From the NCBI GenBank assembly GCA_003852775.1, contig RDDZ01000125.1, positions 1-37,915 on the forward strand: a DNA stretch of 37,915 nt. The letters are read 5' to 3'. This DNA comes from Microbacteriaceae bacterium (GTDB lineage Bacteria > Actinomycetota > Actinomycetes > Actinomycetales > Microbacteriaceae). The notes below the pieces were generated by a model. It searched no databases. It had not been told where the DNA came from and saw only the letters and a program-made list of their open reading frames with translations. Positions 6,970 to 15,198 of this stretch are shown here, in pieces (position 1 is the first letter of the stretch; the number at the start of each line of letters is the position of its first letter). Position numbers and translations under genes: made by a program.

Positions 6970-8430
6970 TCAGAAGCCGAGGACCTGGGCGCGACGACGC
7001 TCCCACAGCGGCAGCAGCTCGTCGAGCGTGAGCGGGGCGACGTCGACGCCCTCGAGGTCGAGATCGGGGTCGTCGACCCAGCGCAGCTCCTCGATCTCCC
7101 CGGACGCCGTCACCTCGACGTCGACCGCCATCGCGAACACGGCGGCCAGCACGACGGTGTCGTCCTCGTTCGCCGCGACGGCGCGGAAGAGCCCCAGGTA
7201 CTCGGCGGTCGAGACGTCGAGCTCGACGCCGATCTCCTCGGCGAGCTCGCGCGAGAGCGTCTCGATCGCGCTCTCACCCTCCTCGATCTTGCCGCCCGGC
7301 TGCATGAAGTGGGTCGTCCCCGCCTTTCGCACGAGGAGCGTGCGCCCGTCGGGGTCGGTCACGATCGCGGCGGCGATGCGCAGCACCGAGGGCTTCGAGC
7401 CCGTCACGCGTGCGGTCGGCTCATCCGCATCCGTGTCGTCGGACGGCGCCTCGACCGGCGTCTCGACTGCGGGCTCCGTCTCGAACAGCGGCTCGAGGCC
7501 GCCGGGACGCTCCGGTTCGGCGTCCGCTGCGGGCGGCTCCGGGCTCGGCACGACCCCCGGGTGCGCCTGCGCCGGGTCGGGCGGGGGCACACCGAGCGCG
7601 GCGGGCGCCGGGCGGACGTTCGGCGGGGGAGCGAGCTGCAGGCCGAGCGGACGGCTGAAGTCGATGACGGGCACGCGACCGAAGCGCGGCTCGAGCGGCG
7701 GGATGGGCTGCGTGTCGCGGTAGGCGCCCGGGTGCGCCGGGTACTTGACCGGCCACGCCGTCGACGCCGTGAAGCTCTCGTCGCCCTTGCGGCGGCGGAT
7801 GTACTCCTGGAAGCTGCGCGCCTGCTCCGCGTACCAGATCTCCTGGCGGCCGTGCAGGTCCTGGATGGGGATGTCGAGCTCCTCCGGTCGCGCCGCGAGC
7901 AGCGCCTGTGCGACGCGCCCGGCGGCGATCGCATCCGCCCCCGCGTCGTGCGCGTCGTCGAGCGTCACGCCGTAGTGCGCGGCCGCCGCCTCGAGCGTGC
8001 GCTTGCCCTTGCGGTAGGTGTCGACCTGCTTGTCGAGCACGAGCGGGTCGACGACGGGCGCGGGGTCGACGAGGGGCTCGAGCTCGTTCCGGCGGCACTC
8101 GCGGTCGAGCAGCGACAGGTCGTACGGCGCGTTGTAGACGACGACGGGGATGCCGAGGCCGAAGAGGGTGCGGAGGGTCTGCGTGATCTCCGCCACGACG
8201 ACGCCCGTCGGCCGCCCCTCGGCACGTGCGCGCTCGGTCGTGATGCCGTGCACCGCCGACGCCGCCTCGGGGATCTCGATCTCGGGGTCGGCGAGCCAGT
8301 CCCACCGCTCGACGACCTCGCCCGCCGCGTCGATGACGGCGATGCACGCGGTCACGATGCGCGCGGTCTCCACGTCGACGCCGGTGGTCTCCAGGTCGAA
8401 CACGCCCAGGCGATCGGCCCAACTCGTCAT
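6970..8430 (-). CDS. DEDDh 3'-5' exonuclease fused to a Nudix hydrolase
   Basis: 486 residues in two domains. Residues 1-215 are a DnaQ/RNase T-type exonuclease with Asp12 and Glu14 in FDLETTG, Asp104 in YNAPYD, and His161 and Asp166 in HDAGAD: a complete DEDDh set. Residues about 260-345 are a Pro/Ala/Glu-rich linker. Residues 348-486 are a Nudix domain with an intact box, GKIEEGE then RELAEEIGV (380-402). The exonuclease half matches stand-alone actinobacterial proteins; the fusion would couple removal of 3' nucleotides to hydrolysis of a nucleoside diphosphate derivative such as an oxidised dNTP, which is inference. No frameshift or stop separates the halves. ATG 8430 follows TAGGCT by 6 nt. 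Confidence 0.92.
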   Translation of the reverse strand: MTSWADRLGVFDLETTGVDVETARIVTACIAVIDAAGEVVERWDWLADPEIEIPEAASAVHGITTERARAEGRPTGVVVAEITQTLRTLFGLGIPVVVYNAPYDLSLLDRECRRNELEPLVDPAPVVDPLVLDKQVDTYRKGKRTLEAAAAHYGVTLDDAHDAGADAIAAGRVAQALLAARPEELDIPIQDLHGRQEIWYAEQARSFQEYIRRRKGDESFTASTAWPVKYPAHPGAYRDTQPIPPLEPRFGRVPVIDFSRPLGLQLAPPPNVRPAPAALGVPPPDPAQAHPGVVPSPEPPAADAEPERPGGLEPLFETEPAVETPVEAPSDDTDADEPTARVTGSKPSVLRIAAAIVTDPDGRTLLVRKAGTTHFMQPGGKIEEGESAIETLSRELAEEIGVELDVSTAEYLGLFRAVAANEDDTVVLAAVFAMAVDVEVTASGEIEELRWVDDPDLDLEGVDVAPLTLDELLPLWERRRAQVLGF

Positions 8431-8436
8431 GGCCGA

Positions 8437-8442
8437 AGCCTA
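8437..8442 (-). promoter_or_regulatory. -10 hexamer of the exonuclease-Nudix gene
   Basis: On the minus strand TAGGCT ends 6 nt before ATG 8430, in the 32-bp gap after treS, giving this gene its own promoter. Eight nt before the hexamer is gcGTCGGat, a partial match to the PafBC-linked element. Confidence 0.55.
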
Positions 8443-8462
8443 GAGCCGGGATCCGACGCCGC

Positions 8463-10190
8463 TCAGAAGGCGCGCGGGAGCGCCACGCGCGGCTCCCCGA
8501 GGTGCAGCCAGTAGAAGCTCTGCGTCGCGAGCGTGAGGGTCAGGATGCCGTCGTCCCCGACCGCCGGGAAGGCACCGCCGCCGAACAGGTCGTAGGGCGT
8601 CACGCCCTCGTCGCCCGCCATCTCGATCGACACCGAGACGGGGTTGTGCGAGAACGAGAACACGCACAGCACGCGCTCCGGCACGTCGCCGAACGCGGTT
8701 CCGCCGCCCTCGTACTCGCGCACGAACGCGAGCACCGACTCGTGGTTGGTGCGCAGCACGCGGATCGTCCCGAGGCCGAACACCGGGTGCGCCTTCCGCA
8801 CGTGGATGACGTTGCGGATCCAGTGCAGGAGCGAGCGCGACTGGGCGAGCTGCGACTCGACGTTGACCATCGTGTAGTTGTAGACGAGCGACTGCACGAC
8901 GGGCAGGTAGAGCTTGCCGGGGTCGGCGCTCGAGAAGCCGGCGTTGCGGTCGGGCGTCCACTGCATGGGCGTGCGCGAGGAGTCGCGGTCGGGCAGCCAG
9001 ATGTTGTCGCCCATCCCGATCTCGTCGCCGTAGTACAGGAACGGCGAGCCGGGGAGCGAGAACAGCAGCGCGTGCGCGAGCTCCAGCTCGGCCCGCGAGT
9101 TGTCGAGCAGCGGCGCGAGGCGACGGCGGATGCCGACGTTGACGCGCATCCGCGGGTCGTAGGCGTACCAGCCGTACATCGCCTGCCGGTACTCCTCGCT
9201 CACCATCTCGAGGGTCAGCTCGTCGTGGTTGCGCAGGAAGACGCCCCAGCCGGCGCCCGTCGGCACCTCGGTGGTCTCGGACAGCACGCGCTGGAGCTCC
9301 TGCGCCGACTGCGAGCGCAGCGAGTAGAAGATGCGCGGCATGACGGGGAAGTCGAAGGCCATGTGGCATTCGGGCTCCTCGTCGGTGCCCATGAACTCGA
9401 CGACCTCGCTCGGCCACTGGTTGGCCTCCGCGATCATGACGCGGCCCGGGTACTCCTCGTCCATCATGCGGCGCACGGCCTTGATGAACTCGTGGGTCTC
9501 GGGCTCGCCCTCGCCGTTGCCCTCCTCCGACTCGTAGAGGTAGGGGATCGCGTCGAGGCGGAAGCCGTCGACGCCCATGTCCATCCAGAACCGGATGATC
9601 TCGAAGACGGCCTCGTGCACCGCGGGGTTGCGGTAGTTGAGGTCGGGCTGGTGCGAGAAGAACCGGTGGAAGTAGAACTGGCGGCGCTCGGAGTCGAAGG
9701 CCCAGTTCGAGTCCTCGTAGTCGGTGAAGATGATGCGGACGTTGGGGAAGCCATCGTCGGTGTCGCGCCACACGTAGAAGTCGCCGTAGGGGCCCTCGGG
9801 GTCGCTGCGCGACTGCTGGAACCACTCGTGCTGGTCGGAGGTGTGGTTGAGCGGCAGGTCGATGATGATGCGCATGTTGCGCTCGTGCGCCTTCGTCACG
9901 AGTTCGCGGAACTCCTCGAGCGTGCCGAACTCGGGCAGGATCGCGCGGTAGTCCGACACGTCGTAGCCGCCGTCGCGCAGGGGCGACTGGTAGATCGGCG
10001 GGATCCACAGCGCGTCGACGCCGAGCCACTGCAGGTAGTCGAGCTTCGAGATGAGCCCGGCGAGATCTCCCGACCCGTCGCCGTTGGAGTCGACGAACGA
10101 GCGGACCATGACCTCGTAGAAGACCGCACGTCGATACCAGTGCGGGTCGAGCGTGAGGCCGGGCAACGTGATGGGGGCCGTGAACGTCAC
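8463..10190 (-). CDS. treS: Trehalose synthase (maltose alpha-D-glucosyltransferase)
   Basis: 575-residue GH13 enzyme of the TreS subfamily. Near the N terminus are HWYRRAVFYEVMVRSF and DLPLNHTSDQHEWF. Catalytic residues are Asp213 in DGFRLDA, Glu255 in IAEANQ and Asp323 in NHDEL; the TreS-like segment DRDSSRTPMQW follows. It interconverts maltose and trehalose. The length fits a single-domain TreS without a fused maltokinase, and no maltokinase (pep2) or glgE is present here. GTG 10190 follows CAGACT by 6 nt. With glgC and glgA/glgM about 4-6 kb away it belongs to the alpha-glucan/trehalose theme. Confidence 0.94.
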   Translation of the reverse strand: MTFTAPITLPGLTLDPHWYRRAVFYEVMVRSFVDSNGDGSGDLAGLISKLDYLQWLGVDALWIPPIYQSPLRDGGYDVSDYRAILPEFGTLEEFRELVTKAHERNMRIIIDLPLNHTSDQHEWFQQSRSDPEGPYGDFYVWRDTDDGFPNVRIIFTDYEDSNWAFDSERRQFYFHRFFSHQPDLNYRNPAVHEAVFEIIRFWMDMGVDGFRLDAIPYLYESEEGNGEGEPETHEFIKAVRRMMDEEYPGRVMIAEANQWPSEVVEFMGTDEEPECHMAFDFPVMPRIFYSLRSQSAQELQRVLSETTEVPTGAGWGVFLRNHDELTLEMVSEEYRQAMYGWYAYDPRMRVNVGIRRRLAPLLDNSRAELELAHALLFSLPGSPFLYYGDEIGMGDNIWLPDRDSSRTPMQWTPDRNAGFSSADPGKLYLPVVQSLVYNYTMVNVESQLAQSRSLLHWIRNVIHVRKAHPVFGLGTIRVLRTNHESVLAFVREYEGGGTAFGDVPERVLCVFSFSHNPVSVSIEMAGDEGVTPYDLFGGGAFPAVGDDGILTLTLATQSFYWLHLGEPRVALPRAF

Positions 10191-10196
10191 GGATCG

Positions 10197-10202
10197 AGTC
10201 TG
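10197..10202 (-). promoter_or_regulatory. -10 hexamer of treS
   Basis: On the minus strand CAGACT ends 6 nt before GTG 10190 and shares a 50-bp divergent region with the hydrolase promoter. Confidence 0.5.
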
Positions 10203-10227
10203 ACATCTCCGTCACTGGACGCGCGCC

Positions 10228-10233
10228 TAGAAT
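10228..10233 (+). promoter_or_regulatory. -10 hexamer of the alpha/beta hydrolase gene
   Basis: TAGAAT ends 7 nt before ATG 10241. Confidence 0.55.
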
Positions 10234-10240
10234 CGCAGGG

Positions 10241-11164
10241 ATGTCCGTCCCGACCCCGCACGCCGAGGCCCTCGCCCGCATCCCGGTCAGCGAACGCGAG
10301 GTCGAGATCCTCGGCTCGCGTACCCGCTACTGGGTCTACGGGCCCGACGACGCGCGCGACGTGCTGCTGCTCGTGCACGGCTACCGCGGCGACCACCACG
10401 GTCTCGAGCCCGTGGTCGCGCAGCTCGGCGACGGCATCCGGATCGTGAGCCCCGACCTGCCGGGCTTCGGCGCGTCGACGCCGCTCACCGAGGAGCCGCA
10501 CTCGGTCGCCGGCTACGGGCGCTGGCTCACGGAGTTCCTCGCGACGCTCGGACTCGCGGCGCCGCCCGTCGTGCTCGGCCACTCCTTCGGCTCGATGGTG
10601 ACCTCGCACGCGATCGCGGGCGGCCTGCCGGCACGCGCGCTCGTGCTCGTGAACCCCATCACGACCGACCCCAAGATCGCGGCGGGGCGCTTCGCGACCG
10701 GGATCACGCGCGTGTTCTACCGCGTCTCGCGCGGCATGCCGAAGGGCCTCGCGCGCGCGTGGCTCGGCAACCGGCTCATCGTGCAGATCATGAGCTCGGC
10801 CCTCGCGAAGACCCCGGACCGCACGCTGCGGAAGTGGATCCACGAGGAGCACCACCGCTACTTCAACGGCTTCTCGGACGCCCGCACCGCGAGCGAGGGC
10901 TTCGAGGCCTCCGTGAGCACCGACGTCACGGTCGCCGCGCCGGACGTCCGCGTGCCGACCGTGCTCATCGCGGGCGCCGTCGACCGGATCGCGCCGATCG
11001 AGGGGCAGCGCCGGGCCGTCGGGATTTTCCCCGACGCGCGTCTCGTCGAGGTGCCCGGCACGGGGCATCTCGCCCACTACGAGACGCCGGGCGCCGTCGC
11101 CGACGCCATCCGCGACTTCCTCGCGTCGCTGCCCGCGGGCACCCCGCCGGGGGCGGCGCGGTGA
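10241..11164 (+). CDS. Alpha/beta fold hydrolase
   Basis: 307 residues with the serine hydrolase fold. The oxyanion strand is LLLVHGYRG (HG at 46-47), the nucleophile elbow GHSFGS has Ser115, the acid is probably the Asp in IAGAVDRIAP and the base the His in GTGHLAHYE. No signal peptide, so cytoplasmic. It is followed by a GT4 glycosyltransferase whose GTG overlaps its TGA as GTGA, so the pair is translationally coupled. That coupling suggests work on the same glycolipid or glycan, but the substrate cannot be deduced. It diverges from treS. Confidence 0.85.
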   Translation: MSVPTPHAEALARIPVSEREVEILGSRTRYWVYGPDDARDVLLLVHGYRGDHHGLEPVVAQLGDGIRIVSPDLPGFGASTPLTEEPHSVAGYGRWLTEFLATLGLAAPPVVLGHSFGSMVTSHAIAGGLPARALVLVNPITTDPKIAAGRFATGITRVFYRVSRGMPKGLARAWLGNRLIVQIMSSALAKTPDRTLRKWIHEEHHRYFNGFSDARTASEGFEASVSTDVTVAAPDVRVPTVLIAGAVDRIAPIEGQRRAVGIFPDARLVEVPGTGHLAHYETPGAVADAIRDFLASLPAGTPPGAAR

Positions 11165-12255
11165 GGATCCTCGTCGACTGCCGCTACGTCCGGTTCCCGC
11201 GGCACGACGGGATCAGCCGCTACACCGCGAACCTCGTCACCTCGCTCGCGCCGATCGCACACGCGGCGGGCCACGAGGTCGTCATGATCGTCTCCGACGA
11301 GGGCCAGCTCACGATGCTGCCCGAGCTGCCGTGGGAGCTCGCGACCTCGCCCACGAGCCCACGCGAGCTCACGATCGCGCGGCGCCTCAACGCCCTCGAG
11401 CCCGACGTGCTCTTCAGCCCCATGCAGACGATCGGCTCGTGGGGGCGCCGCTTCGGGCTCGTGCTGACGCTGCACGACCTGATCTACTACCGCAATCGCA
11501 CGCCCCCGCGCGACCTTCCGTGGCCCGTGCGCATCCTGTGGCGGCTCTACCATCTCGCGTGGTGGCCGCAGCGGATGCTGCTCAACCGCGCCGACGAGGT
11601 CGCGACGGTGTCGGCGACGACCCGCGACCTCATGCGCGAGCACCGGCTCACCGGCCGCCCCATCACGATCGTGTCGAACGCGGCCGACCCCGTGGAGGCG
11701 GATGCGACGCGCACCCAGCCCGCGACGCGCGACCTCGTCTACATGGGCTCCTTCATGCCCTACAAGAACGTCGAGGCGATCGCCCGCGCGCTCCACGAGC
11801 TGCCCGGCCACCGGCTGCACCTCCTGAGCCGCATCTCGCCCGCCGACCGGGCGCGCTTCGAGGACCTCGCGCCCGCGGGCTCGCTCGTCGTCCACGAGGG
11901 TGTGACCGACGAGGAGTACGGCGAGCTGCTCGACTCCGCCCTCGCGCTCGTGACGATGTCGCTCGACGAGGGCTTCGGCCTCCCGCTCGTGGAGGCGATG
12001 GTGCGCGGCACGCCCGTCGTCGTCTCCGACATCCCGATCTTCCGCGAGATCGGGGGAGGGGCGGCCGTCTACGCGGATCCGCGCGACGTCGCGTCGGTCG
12101 CCGCCGCGATCCGCACCCTCGGCGACGCCGCGGAGTGGAAGCGGCGCTCCGACGCGTCGCGCGCGCAGGCGGAGAACTTCGACTGGAAGCGCTCGGCGGC
12201 GGTGCTCCTCGAGCTGCTCGAGCGCGTCGCCCGCCGCCGATCCGTCAGCGGCTGA
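11161..12255 (+). CDS. GT4 family glycosyltransferase
   Basis: 364 residues from GTG 11161 (MRILVDCRYVRFPRHDGISR), chosen because it overlaps the upstream stop codon as GTGA; the frame is open further upstream only as a shadow of the hydrolase gene. The acceptor-side loop is RHDGISRYT, and the donor site is DEGFGLPLVEAMVRGTPVV with the EX7E pair. The MGSFMPYKNVE segment is typical of mannosyl/rhamnosyl-type GT4 enzymes. Donor and acceptor are unknown; cell-envelope glycolipid or polysaccharide assembly is likely. Its last 11 bases overlap the end of the convergent YbaK gene. Confidence 0.88.
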   Translation: MRILVDCRYVRFPRHDGISRYTANLVTSLAPIAHAAGHEVVMIVSDEGQLTMLPELPWELATSPTSPRELTIARRLNALEPDVLFSPMQTIGSWGRRFGLVLTLHDLIYYRNRTPPRDLPWPVRILWRLYHLAWWPQRMLLNRADEVATVSATTRDLMREHRLTGRPITIVSNAADPVEADATRTQPATRDLVYMGSFMPYKNVEAIARALHELPGHRLHLLSRISPADRARFEDLAPAGSLVVHEGVTDEEYGELLDSALALVTMSLDEGFGLPLVEAMVRGTPVVVSDIPIFREIGGGAAVYADPRDVASVAAAIRTLGDAAEWKRRSDASRAQAENFDWKRSAAVLLELLERVARRRSVSG

Positions 12256-12703
12256 CGGGCAGCACCTCGCCGCCGGCGAGACGCACGAGGTCGTCGGGCG
12301 AGATCGCGAAGACGCTCGACGCCGTTCCGGCGGCGGCCCACAGCACCTCGAGCTGGAGGAGGTCCTCGTCGATCACGGTGCGCAGCGGCGTCGCGTGGGC
12401 GAGCGGCGGGACTCCGCCGATCGAGAAGCCCGTGGCCTCCTTGACGGTGCGCGCGTCGGCCTTCCCGAGCGTGCCCCCGAGGCGCGCCCCGAGCGCGTCG
12501 GTGTCGACCCGGTTCGCGCCCGACACGAGGGCGAGCAGGGGCTCGCCGTCGAGCGTGAACACGAGGCTCTTGACGATCGCGGCGACGGGGCAGCCGATCG
12601 CGTCGGCGGCGTCCTGGGCGGTGTGCGTGCCCTCCGGGAACTCCCGGATGTCCACCTCGAGGCCGAGGGCGCGCAGGCGCTCGGCGTAGTCCGCGGCCGC
12701 CAT
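12245..12703 (-). CDS. YbaK/EbsC (prolyl-tRNA editing) domain protein
   Basis: 152 residues of the YbaK/aminoacyl-tRNA deacylase fold, with the conserved Lys in AAIVKSLVF and GFSIGGVPPLAH. Members hydrolyse mischarged Cys-tRNA(Pro) or similar; which tRNA this one edits cannot be told. ATG 12703 overlaps the phosphatase TGA (TGATG), giving coupled translation; the frame upstream of it is a shadow of the phosphatase gene. Third gene of the sirtuin operon. Its stop codon lies inside the 3' end of the convergent GT4 gene. Confidence 0.87.
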   Translation of the reverse strand: MAAADYAERLRALGLEVDIREFPEGTHTAQDAADAIGCPVAAIVKSLVFTLDGEPLLALVSGANRVDTDALGARLGGTLGKADARTVKEATGFSIGGVPPLAHATPLRTVIDEDLLQLEVLWAAAGTASSVFAISPDDLVRLAGGEVLPVSR

Positions 12704-13356
12704 CAGGCGCCCGCCGTCTGCAGGGTCTCGTCGTCCTCCGCGGCCTCGACGGCGTTCTGCGCCTCGATGTCGTCGCACTCGGGCAGGATCGACTCCTCCT
12801 CGATCGGGTCGTCGAAGGCGATGAGCCGCAGCTCGCCGTCCTCGACGCGGAAGCTGTGCACGGAGGCGTTCGTGATGCGCGGGTGCTGGGTTCCGGGCTC
12901 GACCGTCTGCAGCACCGAGCGGATGGCGCCGCCGTGGCTCACGACGACGAGCTTCTCGCCCGGGTGCCGTTCGGCGAGAGCGAGGAGCGCGGGCACGACC
13001 CGCGCGGCGACCTGCTCGCGCGTCTCCTGACCGGGAGCGCGCACGCCCTCCGGGTAGAGCGCCTCGATCTGCTCGAAGCTCATCCCCTCGGCCTCGCCGT
13101 AGTCGCGTTCGACGAGGTCGTCGACATCCGTCACGGCGCCGAGGCCGAGGCGGTCGGCGATGATGGTCGCGGTCTCGTGGGCGCGCGACAGCGGGCTCGA
13201 GTACACGCCGTCCCAGCGACGGCGCGCGAGCAGCTCGGCGGCGCGGCGCGCCTGGGCGCGGCCCTCGTCGTTGAGCGGGATGTCGGTGCGGCCCTGGATG
13301 CGGCGCGCGGCGTTCCAGTCGGTCTCGCCGTGGCGCACGAGGTACAGCTCGGTCAT
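12703..13356 (-). CDS. Histidine phosphatase (phosphoglycerate mutase-like)
   Basis: 217 residues with LVRHGETDWN (His9 the phospho-acceptor), SSPLSRAHETA, the acidic LVERDYGEAEG segment and VVSHGGAIR carrying the second histidine. This is the GpmB/CobC-like branch of the RHG superfamily, more often a phosphatase than a glycolytic mutase; the substrate is unknown. The C-terminal 30 residues are acidic and probably disordered. GGAGG at 13365-13361 is 4 nt from the ATG. Middle gene between the sirtuin (37-bp gap) and YbaK (1-bp overlap). Confidence 0.88.
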   Translation of the reverse strand: MTELYLVRHGETDWNAARRIQGRTDIPLNDEGRAQARRAAELLARRRWDGVYSSPLSRAHETATIIADRLGLGAVTDVDDLVERDYGEAEGMSFEQIEALYPEGVRAPGQETREQVAARVVPALLALAERHPGEKLVVVSHGGAIRSVLQTVEPGTQHPRITNASVHSFRVEDGELRLIAFDDPIEEESILPECDDIEAQNAVEAAEDDETLQTAGA

Positions 13357-13393
13357 GGATCCTCCGGTGGGCCGGACGGCCCGGAGGTCGAGA

Positions 13394-14254
13394 CTACCGA
13401 AGCCGGGCGGCGAGCGTGCTCAGCACCTCGGACGCCCCGGCGTCGATCTTGAGGCTCGCGCGGCGGTCGCCCCGCGTCTCGCCGCGGTTGACGATCACGA
13501 CGGGCATCCGGGCCTTCACCGCCTGGTCGAGCAGGCGGATGCCCGAGTTCACGACGAGGGACGACCCCGCGATGAGCAGCGCGTCGGCGCCGCGCAGGAT
13601 GGCCCGCGCCGAGGCGAACACGGTCTGCGGCACGAACTCGCCGAAGAGCACGACGTCGGGCTTGAGGATGCCGCCGCACACCGTGCAGTCGGGCACGATC
13701 ATGCTGTCGACGTAGTCGATCTGCACGTCGCCGTCGGGGCCCGTCTGGACGGCCTCCGGATAGCCGAGCCACGGGTTCTCGAGCGTCATACGCTCGGCGA
13801 TGTCGGCGCGCGCGAAGGTCTGCCCGCACGTGAGGCACGTGACGCGGCGCATGGCGCCGTGGAGCTCGACGACGCGGCGCGAACCGGCGCGCGCATGCAG
13901 ACCGTCGACGTTCTGCGTCACGACGCCCGCGGCGACGCCGTCCCGCTCGAGCTCGGCGAGCGCGAGGTGGCCCGGGTTGGGGGAGGCGCTCGAGAAGTGG
14001 CTCCAGCCGAGGTGGCTCCCCGCCCAGTAGCGCTTCCGGGAGCGCTCGTCGCCGAGGAACGCCGAGAAGTCCATCGGCTTGCGGTGCACGGGGGCGCCCG
14101 CGCCGCGGTAGTCGGGGATGCCGGAGTCGGTCGAGATGCCGGCGCCCGTCAGCACGGCGATGCGGCGGCCGGCGAGGAGGCGCTCGGCGGCGTCGAGGGC
14201 GGGCGCGAGCGTGCTCGTGCCGTCGCCCGGTGCGGGGAGCGTCGCGATCGACAT
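13394..14254 (-). CDS. NAD-dependent protein deacylase (sirtuin)
   Basis: 286-residue SIR2 protein. It has GAGISTDSGIPDYRG (37-51), TQNVDGLH (113-120), catalytic His132, and the zinc cysteines Cys140, Cys143, Cys190 and Cys193. GAGISTDSGIPDYR resembles the class II (SIRT4-like) group. It removes acyl groups from lysines using NAD+. The start has a strong AAGGAGG 4 nt upstream. It heads an operon with a histidine phosphatase and YbaK, an unexplained grouping. Confidence 0.93.
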   Translation of the reverse strand: MSIATLPAPGDGTSTLAPALDAAERLLAGRRIAVLTGAGISTDSGIPDYRGAGAPVHRKPMDFSAFLGDERSRKRYWAGSHLGWSHFSSASPNPGHLALAELERDGVAAGVVTQNVDGLHARAGSRRVVELHGAMRRVTCLTCGQTFARADIAERMTLENPWLGYPEAVQTGPDGDVQIDYVDSMIVPDCTVCGGILKPDVVLFGEFVPQTVFASARAILRGADALLIAGSSLVVNSGIRLLDQAVKARMPVVIVNRGETRGDRRASLKIDAGASEVLSTLAARLR

Positions 14255-14275
14255 CCGTCCTCCTTCCGCCGCCTC

Positions 14276-14281
14276 AGCCTA
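14276..14281 (-). promoter_or_regulatory. -10 hexamer of the sirtuin operon
   Basis: On the minus strand TAGGCT lies 21 nt before ATG 14254, leaving a short leader that carries AAGGAGG. This is a leadered start in contrast to the neighbours. Confidence 0.5.
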
Positions 14282-14313
14282 CGGCGTGCAGTTTTCGGGG
14301 ATGTTTCGGCTGG

Positions 14314-14319
14314 CAGAAT
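14314..14319 (+). promoter_or_regulatory. -10 hexamer of the SpoU methyltransferase gene
   Basis: CAGAAT ends 6 nt before ATG 14326, supporting that start over an in-frame ATG at 14230, which lies inside the sirtuin gene on the other strand. Confidence 0.5.
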
Positions 14320-14325
14320 CGAGGC

Positions 14326-15126
14326 ATGCAGCTCGTGCCGGTCGACGACCCCGCCGACCCCCGGCTCACCGACTACTTCCGCCTCACCGACGTCGTCCTC
14401 CGTCGCCTCTCGGAGCCCGAGGGCGGCCTCTACATCGCGGAGTCGACCAAGGTCATCCAGCGCGCCCTCGAGGCCGGTCACCGCCCGCGCTCGGTGCTCC
14501 TCCAGGAGAAGTGGATCCCCGACCTCGAGCCGCTGCTGGCCGACGTCGACGTCGACGTGTACGTCGCACCGCCCGAGATGCTCGAGCAGATCACGGGCTT
14601 CGTGCTGCACCGCGGCGCGCTCGCCTCGATGCACCGCCCCGAGCTGCCGAGCGTCGCCGAGCTCCTCCGCGACGCCCGGCGCGTCGTCGTGCTCGAGGAC
14701 ATCGTCGACCACACGAACGTGGGCGCGATCTTCCGCGCCGTCGCGGGCCTCGGAGCGGATGCAGTGCTCGTCACCCCGCGGTGCGCCGACCCGCTCTACC
14801 GCCGCTCGGTGCGCGTGAGCATGGCCGCCGTGCTGCAGATCCCGTGGACGCGGCTGCCGGAATGGCCGCAGGGCGCCGAGGAGCTGCACGCCGCCAGGTT
14901 CGAGATCGCCGCGCTCGCGCTCGACGACGATGCCGTCTCGCTCGACGTGTACGCCGCCGACACGCCCGAGCGCGTCGCGCTCCTGTTCGGCACGGAGGGC
15001 GACGGTCTGAGCCGCGCCGCGCTCGCGAACGCCGACCGCGTCGTCACGATCCCCATGCAGCGCGGCATCGACTCGCTCAATGTGGCCGCCGCGTCCGCCG
15101 TCGCCCTCTGGGCGCTGCGGGTCTGA
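14326..15126 (+). CDS. TrmH/SpoU family RNA 2'-O-methyltransferase
   Basis: 266 residues. An N-terminal substrate-binding region leads to a SPOUT domain with motif 1 DHTNVGAIFRAVAGLGADAV, motif 2 LLFGTEGDGLS and motif 3 IPMQRGIDSLNVAAASAVA, the knotted SAM site. It methylates a ribose 2'-OH in tRNA or 23S rRNA; the target nucleotide is not deducible. It is transcribed divergently from the sirtuin operon and followed by a weak GC hairpin. Confidence 0.9.
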   Translation: MQLVPVDDPADPRLTDYFRLTDVVLRRLSEPEGGLYIAESTKVIQRALEAGHRPRSVLLQEKWIPDLEPLLADVDVDVYVAPPEMLEQITGFVLHRGALASMHRPELPSVAELLRDARRVVVLEDIVDHTNVGAIFRAVAGLGADAVLVTPRCADPLYRRSVRVSMAAVLQIPWTRLPEWPQGAEELHAARFEIAALALDDDAVSLDVYAADTPERVALLFGTEGDGLSRAALANADRVVTIPMQRGIDSLNVAAASAVALWALRV

Positions 15127-15131
15127 GCGCA

Positions 15132-15156
15132 CCGCGGGCCCCGTGGCACCCCGCGG
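15132..15156 (+). terminator. Weak GC hairpin after the SpoU gene
   Basis: CCGCGGG pairs with CCCGCGG across an 11-nt loop, 5 bp past the stop codon. No U-tract; it could also be chance in such GC-rich DNA. Confidence 0.3.
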
Positions 15157-15186
15157 CGCCTCGGCGGGCTCACGGGGGAGGGCCGG

Positions 15187-15192
15187 GATAAT
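15187..15192 (+). promoter_or_regulatory. -10 hexamer of the D,D-carboxypeptidase gene
   Basis: GATAAT ends 6 nt before GTG 15199. Confidence 0.55.
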
Positions 15193-15198
15193 GCTCCG

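Noticed and set aside
12703-13356. Glycolytic phosphoglycerate mutase
   Set aside because: Although it has the RHG motif, its length and C-terminal tail fit the GpmB/CobC-like phosphatases better than the GpmA mutase.
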